Assembly (NCBI GenBank): GCA_015068455.1
Contig: SVKO01000005.1
Span: 156,932 to 220,931 of the forward strand
Length of the DNA: 64,000 bases
Source: Oscillospiraceae bacterium
GTDB lineage: Bacteria > Bacillota > Clostridia > Oscillospirales > Oscillospiraceae
Direction: 5' to 3'
Notes under the pieces: generated by a model
Databases searched by the model: none
What the model was told of the DNA's origin: nothing
The model's input: only the letters and a program-made list of their open reading frames with translations
Made by a program: the position numbers and the translations under genes
Part shown: positions 1 through 8,091 of the stretch, in pieces
How positions within the stretch are numbered: position 1 is the stretch's first letter
Layout of the letters: the number at the start of each line of letters is the position of its first letter

Positions 1-11
1 GCTTCATCAAA

Positions 12-50
12 AGCAGACACACGGCACCCCGCCGCGCTGTCTGCTTTTTT
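12..50 (+). terminator. Rho-independent terminator of a gene left of the window
   Basis: Arms AGCAGAC (12-18) and GTCTGCT (39-45) are followed by a T run (45-50). It presumably ends a rightward gene that lies outside the window. Confidence 0.7.
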
Positions 51-70
51 ATATGGCTGAAGTCCGATCG

Positions 71-105
71 AAAAATCCCGGTCTGATATGAAATCAGACC
101 GGGAT
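71..105 (-). terminator. Terminator of the zinc-ribbon gene
   Basis: Arms CCCGGTCTGAT and ATCAGACCGGG flank a short loop, and the leftward transcript then runs into five T. It lies 25 bp past the stop of the leftward gene at 130-864. Confidence 0.85.
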
Positions 106-129
106 AATCTATGGATGCGGTTTTTTGAC

Positions 130-864
130 CTATTCCTCCACCTTGACCAGCGTGATATCCAGGCCCATGTCAAGCATGTTTTCCAGGGTGATCACGCCGT
201 TTTCCAGTTTTCCTTCGATGGTACTGGTGCCGTCGTTGATGCTGATGACGCCGTCCTCAAGAGTCCAGGTGCCGTTGCCCTTGTTCTCACCTGCTTCAAT
301 GCGGCACTTGCCGCCCTTCTGCAGTTCGATCGTGAAGCCGCCTTCAAAGATTTCGTCGAGATTCAGATCCATGCCGTACATGGAAGCCGTCGACCCCTTA
401 TAAAGGCCGAGATTCGGATCGTTCGCCGCTGCGCGGCCGGAACCGCCGAAGGCAAGCACAGCGATACCGATCAGCGCCAGCGCCGCAAGGATGATCACGG
501 GGATCAGCCATTTCCTGCTCTTTTTCTTCGGCTGCTCGCCGTAGATCGGCTGGGCGTAGGCAGGCTGTGCGGCAGCATAGATCGGTTGGACGGGCGCAGC
601 ATCTGCCGCCTGAACCGGCGCAGACGTCACGGAAGGCGCTTCCGGCGCTTCATAAACAGCCGGATCTGCGCTGACGACCGGTTCGGCCGACTCCACCGGA
701 ACGGCAGGTGCTTCGGGAATTTCCGGGACGGCGGGCACGGAATCGGTAATCTCCGGCTCGGGTGCGCTTCGCACAGGCTCCGGCGCGCCAAGCTTGGCGC
801 CGCAGGAACCGCAGAAGGCCGCGCCTTCGTCGATCTGAGCGCCGCAATACGGACAAAATGCCAT
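130..864 (-). CDS. Zinc-ribbon membrane protein, single TM
   Basis: 244 aa. The N-terminus is a zinc ribbon with two CxxC knuckles (CPYCG near residue 4, CGSCG near 19). A long Pro/Ala/Glu/Val-rich linker follows, then a Lys/Arg-flanked transmembrane helix around residues 138-162, and an outer C-terminal domain of about 80 residues with beta-rich, lipocalin-like repeats (GTWTLEDGVISI). The start is fixed by AAAAAGGAGG just upstream. The order ribbon, linker, single TM, small exported domain is common among uncharacterised Clostridia proteins; no enzyme motif is visible. It is transcribed leftward with its own terminator. Function is unknown; a role in envelope sensing would be a guess. Confidence 0.8.
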   Translation of the reverse strand: MAFCPYCGAQIDEGAAFCGSCGAKLGAPEPVRSAPEPEITDSVPAVPEIPEAPAVPVESAEPVVSADPAVYEAPEAPSVTSAPVQAADAAPVQPIYAAAQPAYAQPIYGEQPKKKSRKWLIPVIILAALALIGIAVLAFGGSGRAAANDPNLGLYKGSTASMYGMDLNLDEIFEGGFTIELQKGGKCRIEAGENKGNGTWTLEDGVISINDGTSTIEGKLENGVITLENMLDMGLDITLVKVEE

Positions 865-912
865 TTGAAAACCTCCTTTTTCTCTTTACAAATCACTTCT
901 TTATTTTCCGAT

Positions 913-1647
913 TCAACTGATCGGATATTCCGGCTTGGTATCGGTAAAGCGCAGACAGGAATCAAAGGAAGCGGATTCCAGATCATATGCTTTCCCACGA
1001 GCAACGCCATGCTTTTGTAGAACGATATCCCGCAGGATATCCTCGGTCCACCAGGGATTCTTCACAAACACCGGGCCAAGACAGTTGGTGAAAATCAGAT
1101 TGCCGCAGCGGGCGCCCTCGACGCCGGAGGCGTCGTTGCCCCGGCCGTAAATAACGTCTGCCAGCGGGTTCGCGGCCCGGATATCCGCCATCTGGATCTG
1201 GGAGCCGAATACCTCCATCTTCGTATCACGAAGTCGGAAATGGATGTCGTCGCCCCAGACATAGGTGCGCTCCGTCGCCTCCATATCCAGAAGACCCAGA
1301 CCCGCAAAGACGCTGCCGTCCTCACGGATCGTCCTGTTTCCGAACAGCAGCCCCGTGGTGCCGATGGCAATGATCCATCCGCCCCGGGCAAGGAAGGATT
1401 CGATTTGCCGCCGCTGCTTTTCCAGCGCGGGCCGGATGAATTCAAAGCATGTGATCTCCCCGGGCAGGAACAGCAGAAGGTCCAAATCGTCGAACGGGAT
1501 CGGATCGTCAAAATCCTCGATCCGGCGCACCGAAACATCGACGCTGAGATTCTCACCCACCCGCTCAAAGGCCTGCACGCTGCCGCGCTCTCCGTGGAGA
1601 TTCAGGCAATCCGGGTACATCCAGCCGATCCTTACGGTTTTATCCAT
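913..1647 (-). CDS. GatD-like glutamine amidotransferase, catalytic residues missing
   Basis: 244 aa, a class-I amidotransferase fold related to GatD, the glutaminase partner of MurT in lipid II amidation. The N-terminus (YPDCLNLHGERGSV) and LPGE near 61-64 match the family. Compared from memory with S. aureus GatD, the nucleophile motif ICGGYQFLG aligns with IGTTGLLFG (residues 95-103), so Cys94 becomes Gly96. The catalytic-His motif YLHGP aligns with NCLGP (188-192), so His189 becomes Leu190. The ENHGG motif is also gone. It overlaps the upstream murT-like gene by 8 bp and has a GGAGGAG site, so the pair should be co-translated. Likely a non-catalytic subunit, or one fed by free ammonia (inference). 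Confidence 0.8.
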   Translation of the reverse strand: MDKTVRIGWMYPDCLNLHGERGSVQAFERVGENLSVDVSVRRIEDFDDPIPFDDLDLLLFLPGEITCFEFIRPALEKQRRQIESFLARGGWIIAIGTTGLLFGNRTIREDGSVFAGLGLLDMEATERTYVWGDDIHFRLRDTKMEVFGSQIQMADIRAANPLADVIYGRGNDASGVEGARCGNLIFTNCLGPVFVKNPWWTEDILRDIVLQKHGVARGKAYDLESASFDSCLRFTDTKPEYPIS

Positions 1648-2998
1648 GGTCTCCTCCCTGCTTGAACTGCTTTTTCAGCGCCTTATAGGGCTTCATACCG
1701 GTGACAAAATAAATGTTTGAAGTCTTTGTCTTGTCAAGCTCTGTCAATATGGCGGGGATATCCTCGGTATCAAGCACGGTGATCCGTCCTTCCGGGGCTC
1801 CGGCATAGCGCAGACAGTTGGCCGTATCATAGCAGACGGTGGTGGAGAACACCACATAGCGCTCCACGGGCGTTTTGGCGACGGGCGCAAAATCACAGTC
1901 AAAGAAATAGAAGGAATTGGAATAATACGGCAGGAAATCCTTTACTTCGTACAGGCCGATGAAAACAGCCTTTTCGCCCGGATCCTCGGCGATGGTGTCC
2001 AGCGCCGACTGCAGCGTCTCGGGGTTTTCCTGCTTCATGCGCAGATAATGGATCTGCTTGCCGTGATAACGCAGCACCTCCCGCCGATGGGCGGGATTGA
2101 CAAATGCGGCCAGGGCGTCGCGGATCTGCGCATCGCTCAGGCCGAGGCGGCGGCAGATGGCAATGTCCATGGCGTAATTATAAAGATAAAACGGGTTGGC
2201 ATAGGGATAGCTCCAAATCTTCCCGTCCAGCCGGAAGGTCCGCATTGCATAGTCCACATTTTCCAGATACACATCCGGCGCAGGATCGGAATGATGGTCG
2301 CAGCGGGAGCACGCAAACGGGCCGATACTGGCCAGATTGTATGCCTCGTACCGGATCGGATGGCCGCACTTGGGACAGGGCATGGACACACGGTAAAAGT
2401 CGTCGGCCGTATGGGTCTTGCTGTTTGAAGCAATGCTGAAATAGACGCTTTGACCCGCGCAATCCTCCAGGGCTTTGCTTCTGGGCTCTTCATTATTGAG
2501 GTATAAGGTCATGTCTTTGCCGATGGCGCCGCGGAATTTACGCAGAATGAAATCGGGATCGCCGTTGCGCTGGACCTGATCCTTTTGCAGATTCGTGATG
2601 CCCATATGGCCGGCCGGCAGGACTTCGCGGATACCGGGCATGCTCCGCTCGTCGATCTCGAGGATCAGAAATTCCTTATTGAATCTGCCGCCGAGGGTGG
2701 AATTCTTGATCAGCGTTGTGGCGACGCCGCTCATCATGTTCGCGCCCTCCACATTGGAGGCGATCTTTTTTCCGGCGAAGGCCATGGTGTGGGCCACCAG
2801 ATTGGTGCTGGTGGACTTGCCGTTGGTTCCGGTAATAAAAACGACCTTGGCCGGGTCGATCCCCTTGAATCGGCGCACAAAATCCGGCATAAGGCGAAGC
2901 GCGATCATACCGGAATAACTGCTGCCGCGGCTGCGGTCGAGGAGATGGATGCCTGCGGCAATCAGTTTGCAAAGCCAGAGAGTCAGAATAAAAAGCAT
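1640..2998 (-). CDS. murT: MurT-like Mur-ligase family protein
   Basis: 452 aa. After a hydrophobic start it has the Mur-ligase ATP loop GTNGKSTST (57-65), a four-Cys zinc knuckle inserted in the middle domain (C208, C211, C230, C233) typical of MurT, and a C-terminal DUF1727 region. Real MurT pairs with GatD to amidate the D-Glu carboxylate of lipid II. Here DUF1727 is divergent: the expected region around DVSWIWD reads SFYFFDCDF, keeping one Asp. Together with the degenerate GatD partner this suggests a paralogue with a changed job. A GGAAGGAG site lies about 16 bp before the ATG. Family assignment is firm, the reaction is not. Confidence 0.8.
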   Translation of the reverse strand: MLFILTLWLCKLIAAGIHLLDRSRGSSYSGMIALRLMPDFVRRFKGIDPAKVVFITGTNGKSTSTNLVAHTMAFAGKKIASNVEGANMMSGVATTLIKNSTLGGRFNKEFLILEIDERSMPGIREVLPAGHMGITNLQKDQVQRNGDPDFILRKFRGAIGKDMTLYLNNEEPRSKALEDCAGQSVYFSIASNSKTHTADDFYRVSMPCPKCGHPIRYEAYNLASIGPFACSRCDHHSDPAPDVYLENVDYAMRTFRLDGKIWSYPYANPFYLYNYAMDIAICRRLGLSDAQIRDALAAFVNPAHRREVLRYHGKQIHYLRMKQENPETLQSALDTIAEDPGEKAVFIGLYEVKDFLPYYSNSFYFFDCDFAPVAKTPVERYVVFSTTVCYDTANCLRYAGAPEGRITVLDTEDIPAILTELDKTKTSNIYFVTGMKPYKALKKQFKQGGDHG

Positions 2999-3180
2999 TT
3001 TGGGACTTGCGCTCCTTCCGAGGGACAGGCAGACTGCGAATGATTATTTGAAGTATACCAAACCCGAACGAAAATATCAAGTCGAACCAAAAATCCGGCC
3101 AAAAATCGCTGCCATGAAACAAAAAAGAAATGATCCTTGCATTTTTGTATATTTTTTATCTTTTCAATGAAATTTGGCGA

Positions 3181-3209
3181 TTTACAAACGGAAGAAATAG
3201 TGCTAAAAT
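3181..3209 (+). promoter_or_regulatory. SigA-type promoter of nifJ
   Basis: TTTACA (3181-3186) and TAAAAT (3204-3209) are separated by 17 bp, 38 bp before the start codon and upstream of an AGGAGG site. Confidence 0.75.
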
Positions 3210-3247
3210 AGATAAGGTTAAAATTGAACCTTACAGGAGGTAAATAA

Positions 3248-6200
3248 ATGGCCAGAAAACTGAAATCCATGGACGGCAATACCGCCGCCGCCCACGTCAG
3301 CTATGCTTTTACCGAGGTAGCTGGCATTTATCCCATCACCCCGTCTTCCCCGATGGCCGACTACGTCGATCAGTGGTCCGCCCAGGGCCGTAAGAACATC
3401 TTCGGCAATCGTGTCAAGGTCGTTGAGATGCAGTCCGAAGCCGGCGCGTCCGGCACCGTGCACGGCTCCCTCGCCGCCGGCGCCCTGACCACCACCTACA
3501 CCGCTTCCCAGGGCCTGCTTCTGATGATCCCCAACATGTACAAGATCGCCGGCGAGCTTCTGCCCGGCGTGTTCCACGTCTCGGCCCGTACCGTTGCGAC
3601 CCAGGCGCTGAACATCTTCGGCGACCACTCCGACGTCTATGCCTGCCGTCAGACCGGCTTCGGCATGCTCTGCGAGACCAACCCCCAGGAGGTCATGGAC
3701 CTCGGCGCCGTGGCCCATCTGGCCGCCATCGAGGGCCGCGTGCCCTTCATCAACTTCTTCGACGGCTTCCGCACCTCCCACGAGATCCAGAAGATCCAGA
3801 TCTGGGACTATGACGATCTCAAGGAAATGTGCAACATGGACGCGGTCGAGGCCTTCCGCAAGCACTGCCTGAACCCCGAGCGCCCCGCCATGCGCGGCAG
3901 TCATGAGAACGGCGACATCTTCTTCCAGCACCGTGAGGCCTGCAACAAGTACTACGACGCGGTTCCCGCCATCGTGGAAAAGTACATGGCCAAGGTCAAC
4001 GAGAAGCTTGGCACCGACTATCAGCTGTTCAACTACTACGGCGCGCCCGACGCCGAGCGCGTCATCGTGGCCATGGGCTCCATCTGCGACGTGGCCGAGG
4101 AAGTCATCGACTACCTCAACGCCCAGGGCGAGAAGGTCGGCCTGATCAAGGTCCGCCTGTTCCGGCCCTTCGCCTGCGACAAGCTCATCGCCGCCATCCC
4201 CGCCACCTGCAAGAAGATCGCCGTGCTCGACCGCACCAAGGAGCCCGGCTCCATCGGCGAGCCCCTGTACATGGACGTGGTCACCGCTCTGGCCAACGCC
4301 GGCATCCAGATCCCCGTGATCGGCGGCCGCTACGGCCTCGGCTCCAAGGACACGCCTCCCTCCTCCGTGTTCGCTGTCTTTGAAGAGCTTGCCCGCGACG
4401 AGATGAAGCGCCAGTTCACCATCGGCATCGTCGATGACGTGACCGGCCTGTCCCTGCCCGAGCATGAGTCCCCCAACACCGCGGCCGAAGGCACCATCGA
4501 GTGCAAGTTCTGGGGTCTCGGCGGCGACGGCACCGTCGGCGCCAACAAGAACTCCATCAAGATCATCGGCGACCACACCGACAAGTACGTCCAGGCCTAC
4601 TTCCAGTACGACTCCAAGAAGACCGGCGGCATCACCATCTCCCACCTGCGTTTCGGTGACAAGCCCATCAAGAGCCCGTACTACATCAACAAGGCCGACT
4701 TCGTGGCCTGCCACAACCCGTCCTACGTCACCAAGGGCTTCAAGATGGTGCAGGACGTCAAACCCGGCGGCGTGTTCATGATCAACTGCCAGTGGTCCCC
4801 CGAGGAGCTGGCCCATCACCTGAACGCCGAAGCCAAGCGCTATATCGCGAAGAACAACATCCAGCTTTACACCATCAACGCCATCGACCTGGCCATCGAG
4901 GTCGGCATGGGCAAGCGCACCAACACCATCCTGCAGTCCGCCTTCTTCTCCCTGGCGAAGGTCATGCCCGAGGCAGAAGCCATCACCTACATGAAGGACG
5001 CTGCGGAGCACTCCTATGCCAAGAAGGGCATGGACGTGGTTGAGAAGAACTGGAAGGCCATCGACGCCGGCGCCACCGCCTACGTCAAGATCGACGTTCC
5101 CGCCGACTGGGCCGACGCTGTTGACGCTCCCGCCGATCTGGCCCTCGAGGGTAAGCCCGAGCTCGTCAAGCAGGTCAAGGAGATCCTGGAGCCCGTTGGC
5201 AGAATGGACGGCGACAGCCTGCCCGTCTCCGCTTTCGTGGACTATGTCGACGGCCAGTTCGAGCTGGGCGCCGCCGCCTACGAGAAGCGCGGCGTAGCCG
5301 TGACCGTCCCCGAATGGGACGCCGCCAAGTGCATCCAGTGCAACAGCTGCGCTTACGTCTGCCCGCACGCCACCATCCGTCCCTTCGCTCTGACCGAGGA
5401 AGAGGCCGCCAACGCTCCCGAGGCCGCCAAGATCGTTCCCATCAAGGCCGGCAAGGGCAAGGGCGTCTACTCCTACACCATGGCCGTCTCCCCGCTGGAC
5501 TGCATGGGCTGCGGCGTCTGCATCGGCGTCTGCCCGACCAAGGCTCTGAGCATGGTCCCGCAGGAGAGCCAGGCCGCCCAGCAGGAGGTCTTCAACTACT
5601 GCGTCAAGTCCGTGGCAGACAAGCCCGATATGAAGGACAACACCGTCAAGGGCAGCCAGTTCCGTCAGCCGATGCTGGAGTTCTCCGGCTCCTGCGCGGG
5701 CTGCGCCGAGACCTCCTACGCCCGTCTCGTCACCCAGCTCTTCGGCGACCGCATGTACATCTCCAACGCCACCGGCTGCTCGTCCATCTGGGGCGGCCCC
5801 GGCGCAACCTCTCCCTACTGCACCGATAAGAACGGCCACGGTCCCGCCTGGGCCAACTCCCTGTTCGAGGACAACGCCGAGCACGGCCTCGGCATGCATG
5901 TGGCCCAGAAGGTCATCCGCGAGAGCCTGGCAGAGAAGATCCGCGAGGTCATCGAGAAGACCGACTCCGACGAGCGCAAGGCCGTTTGCCAGGCTTACCT
6001 CGACACCATGAACGACGGCGAGGCCAACAAGGCCGCCACTGCCGCTCTGGTTGCCAACCTCGAGGCCAACGTCTGCTGCGATACCGTCAAGGAGATCCTG
6101 GACAAGAAGGAATACCTGTCCAAGAAGTCCGTGTGGATCTTCGGCGGCGACGGCTGGGCTTACGACATCGGCTTCGGCGGCGTGGACCACGTTCTGGCCT

Positions 6201-6778
6201 CCGGCGAAGACGTCAACATCTTCGTGTTCGACACCGAGGTCTACTCCAACACCGGCGGTCAGGCCTCCAAGGCCTCCAACATCGGCCAGGTCGCCCAGTT
6301 CGCGGCTGCCGGTAAGGAAGTCAAGAAGAAGAGCCTCGCCGAGATCGCCATGTCCTACGGCTACGTCTACGTGGCCCAGGTCGCCATGGGTTCCCCCGCC
6401 GCCCAGACGCAGACTCTCAAGGCCATCACCGAGGCCGAGGCCTACAACGGCCCGTCCCTGATCATCGCCTACGCCCCCTGCGAGATGCACTCCATCAAGG
6501 GCGGCATGGTCAACTGCCAGGCCGAGATGAAGAAGGCTGTCGACTGCGGCTACTGGAATACGTTCCGCTTCAACCCCGCCGCGGAAGGCAAGAAGTTCAC
6601 CCTGGATTCCAAGGCGCCCGCCGGCGGCTATCAGGAGTTCCTGATGAACGAAGCTCGCTACAGCCGTCTGACCCGCGAATTCCCCGAGCGCGCCACCGTC
6701 CTGTTCGCCCGCAACGAGGAAGCCGCCAAGGAGCGCTACGAGCACCTGCTCAAGCTCGTCGACCTGTACGCGGAGTAA
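3248..6778 (+). CDS. nifJ: Pyruvate:ferredoxin (flavodoxin) oxidoreductase
   Basis: 1176 aa, the full length for a single-chain PFOR. It oxidises pyruvate with CoA to acetyl-CoA and CO2, reducing ferredoxin in the cytoplasm. Order: pyruvate-binding domain (YPITPSSPMAD near residue 27), CoA-binding and linker domains, an 8-Fe ferredoxin domain with CIQCNSCAYVC (from C695) and CMGCGVCIGVC (from C752), then the TPP domain with the proximal cluster motif CAGCAE, ATGCSS and GGDGWAYDIGFGG (about 966-978). A strong promoter, AGGAGG site, own terminator and almost exclusive use of C-ending codons mark it as one of the most highly expressed genes here. The same bias keeps the opposite strand open over the whole gene; that is not a second gene. 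Confidence 0.97.
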   Translation: MARKLKSMDGNTAAAHVSYAFTEVAGIYPITPSSPMADYVDQWSAQGRKNIFGNRVKVVEMQSEAGASGTVHGSLAAGALTTTYTASQGLLLMIPNMYKIAGELLPGVFHVSARTVATQALNIFGDHSDVYACRQTGFGMLCETNPQEVMDLGAVAHLAAIEGRVPFINFFDGFRTSHEIQKIQIWDYDDLKEMCNMDAVEAFRKHCLNPERPAMRGSHENGDIFFQHREACNKYYDAVPAIVEKYMAKVNEKLGTDYQLFNYYGAPDAERVIVAMGSICDVAEEVIDYLNAQGEKVGLIKVRLFRPFACDKLIAAIPATCKKIAVLDRTKEPGSIGEPLYMDVVTALANAGIQIPVIGGRYGLGSKDTPPSSVFAVFEELARDEMKRQFTIGIVDDVTGLSLPEHESPNTAAEGTIECKFWGLGGDGTVGANKNSIKIIGDHTDKYVQAYFQYDSKKTGGITISHLRFGDKPIKSPYYINKADFVACHNPSYVTKGFKMVQDVKPGGVFMINCQWSPEELAHHLNAEAKRYIAKNNIQLYTINAIDLAIEVGMGKRTNTILQSAFFSLAKVMPEAEAITYMKDAAEHSYAKKGMDVVEKNWKAIDAGATAYVKIDVPADWADAVDAPADLALEGKPELVKQVKEILEPVGRMDGDSLPVSAFVDYVDGQFELGAAAYEKRGVAVTVPEWDAAKCIQCNSCAYVCPHATIRPFALTEEEAANAPEAAKIVPIKAGKGKGVYSYTMAVSPLDCMGCGVCIGVCPTKALSMVPQESQAAQQEVFNYCVKSVADKPDMKDNTVKGSQFRQPMLEFSGSCAGCAETSYARLVTQLFGDRMYISNATGCSSIWGGPGATSPYCTDKNGHGPAWANSLFEDNAEHGLGMHVAQKVIRESLAEKIREVIEKTDSDERKAVCQAYLDTMNDGEANKAATAALVANLEANVCCDTVKEILDKKEYLSKKSVWIFGGDGWAYDIGFGGVDHVLASGEDVNIFVFDTEVYSNTGGQASKASNIGQVAQFAAAGKEVKKKSLAEIAMSYGYVYVAQVAMGSPAAQTQTLKAITEAEAYNGPSLIIAYAPCEMHSIKGGMVNCQAEMKKAVDCGYWNTFRFNPAAEGKKFTLDSKAPAGGYQEFLMNEARYSRLTREFPERATVLFARNEEAAKERYEHLLKLVDLYAE

Positions 6779-6810
6779 TTTCCCGAAGCAACCCCCAATC
6801 AACCAACGCA

Positions 6811-6842
6811 CCCGCCCGCACAACCGTGCGGGCGGGTTTTTT
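6811..6842 (+). terminator. Terminator of nifJ
   Basis: Arms CCCGCCCGCAC and GTGCGGGCGGG around AACC, followed by six T. Confidence 0.95.
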
Positions 6843-6939
6843 CTGGACATTCCGGTGTTTTCGCAGTAAAATGACTTCAGTAATTGACTGATAAATCACA
6901 ACAATTAGCGCATTATGATTGCGCTCTGGAGGGCCAAAG

Positions 6940-7707
6940 ATGAAAAAGCGCTCAAGCAAAGCGGCGCCAAGCAAAAACCGCAAGAAGAAAAAGCCGGTAC
7001 GCACCAAGCGGGTCTACCCGAAGAAAACGAGGCGCACCTATCAGTGGGATGACGAAAAAGAAGCCGCACGTCTCTCCGCTCTGGCGAATAACTTCCGCGG
7101 CGGGAGGCTGTTCAACGGCTATGTTCGTGAAGCACTCCCTATGGTGATTATCGTCGCGGTCGTGATGGTCGCTTTCCTTGTGATTTCAGTCTTATTTCTT
7201 CACGACGCACTTACAATGAAATTGCCCGCCGATCTGGAGACAAAGACCGTACAGGTCAACGAAATCCGGGAAGACGAGGATTCAGTCTATTTTGAGACAG
7301 ACACGGGCACGATGTACACGTCTAAAAGCTCAGTAGATATGTACGATCAGATGATTGAGGATTTTTCTCCAGGAGAGTCCTTTATGGTGACATGTTCAAA
7401 AAAAGACCCCACGGCTATGTGGGGTCTTCGTTCGAGCCGCGGGAAAGTATACTTAACACCGGATCATCTGCTCAAGGATTTAAGAGACAATCGACTGCTG
7501 GTTTCCGCGGTTTGTATTGCCATTTTGATTGTATACATTCTGTTAAGCATCGCTGCGAATCACGTCCTGTCGAACGCGCCGAATTATCCCCGTTTGTCCA
7601 GGCTGTTTGTGCGCAGGGAGTATTTGAACATCAATGATAACGATATTTTAAACACACAAACACCCGTTCCCTCTCCGCCGCCAGTGGAACAGAATTTTGA
7701 GGATTGA
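6940..7707 (+). CDS. Hypothetical membrane protein, two TM segments
   Basis: 255 aa from the ATG at 6940, chosen because GGAGGG lies 7 bp upstream; an in-frame TTG at 6919 would bury that site. The first 45 residues are very rich in Lys and Arg (KKRSSKAAPSKNRKKKKP). TM1 (about 70-95) and TM2 (about 190-212) enclose an outer domain of roughly 95 residues, and the tail is Pro-rich. I recognise no family. It sits alone between the nifJ terminator and a hairpin-rich spacer. The basic N-terminus could contact nucleic acid or lipid, but nothing shows it. Confidence 0.7.
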   Translation: MKKRSSKAAPSKNRKKKKPVRTKRVYPKKTRRTYQWDDEKEAARLSALANNFRGGRLFNGYVREALPMVIIVAVVMVAFLVISVLFLHDALTMKLPADLETKTVQVNEIREDEDSVYFETDTGTMYTSKSSVDMYDQMIEDFSPGESFMVTCSKKDPTAMWGLRSSRGKVYLTPDHLLKDLRDNRLLVSAVCIAILIVYILLSIAANHVLSNAPNYPRLSRLFVRREYLNINDNDILNTQTPVPSPPPVEQNFED

Positions 7708-7714
7708 GTCCGCC

Positions 7715-8045
7715 TGCGACGCACCTTTTGCTCCCTCCGGGAGGGAGCTGGCTCCGCCGAAGGCGGAGACTGAGGGAGATTGGCGATATGTCCGATGCCG
7801 TATGCACCGACCACCATGTATACAAACCTTCGGTACGGCAATCTCCCCCCCTAAAGGGACTAGGCGGCAAGCCGCCGTCGCAGTCAACTTCGATGACAGC
7901 CCCCTCCCCGAGGGGGCCAGGGTGCTGAGAAATCTTGTAACCCTTCCGCCTCATCCGTCATCCGGCGGCCAAAAGTCGCCGGATGACACCTTCCGCTTTA
8001 CCCGCCCTTCGGGTGCCTCAAGGGGAAGGTTTTGGTACTCAGAAT
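7715..8045. repeat. Intergenic hairpin cluster (REP/MITE-like)
   Basis: A 330-bp stretch without a credible gene. It holds at least five hairpins with short purine loops: GCTCCCTCC/GGAGGGAGC (about 7729), CTCCGCC-GAA-GGCGGAG (about 7751), GGCGGC-AA-GCCGCC (7863 on), CCCCTC/GAGGGG (about 7903), TCATCCGGCG/CGCCGGATGA (about 7957-7985). A wider inverted pair GAGGGAGATTG (7772-7782) / CAATCTCCC (from 7839) brackets the first half. Small open frames across it are low-complexity by-products. It resembles palindromic intergenic repeats seen in gut Clostridia; its copy number cannot be judged from one window. Confidence 0.6.
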
Positions 8046-8052
8046 AATGTTG

Positions 8053-8084
8053 CCGCCCTTTCCATAGGATTTTGGGAAGGGCGG
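8053..8084 (+). promoter_or_regulatory. Hairpin covering the ribosome site of the spoVB-like gene
   Basis: CCGCCCTTTCC pairs with GGGAAGGGCGG, which contains the purine-rich ribosome-binding stretch ending 7 bp before the ATG at 8092. If it forms in RNA, translation starts would be reduced. This is inference from base pairing only. Confidence 0.45.
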
Positions 8085-8091
8085 TGATCTT

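Noticed and set aside
3218..6850. An uninterrupted 1210-codon reading frame on the strand opposite nifJ
   Set aside because: It mirrors the extreme C-ending codon use of nifJ; its product is low-complexity Gly/Val/Ala/His/Asp sequence and it has no sensible start or family.
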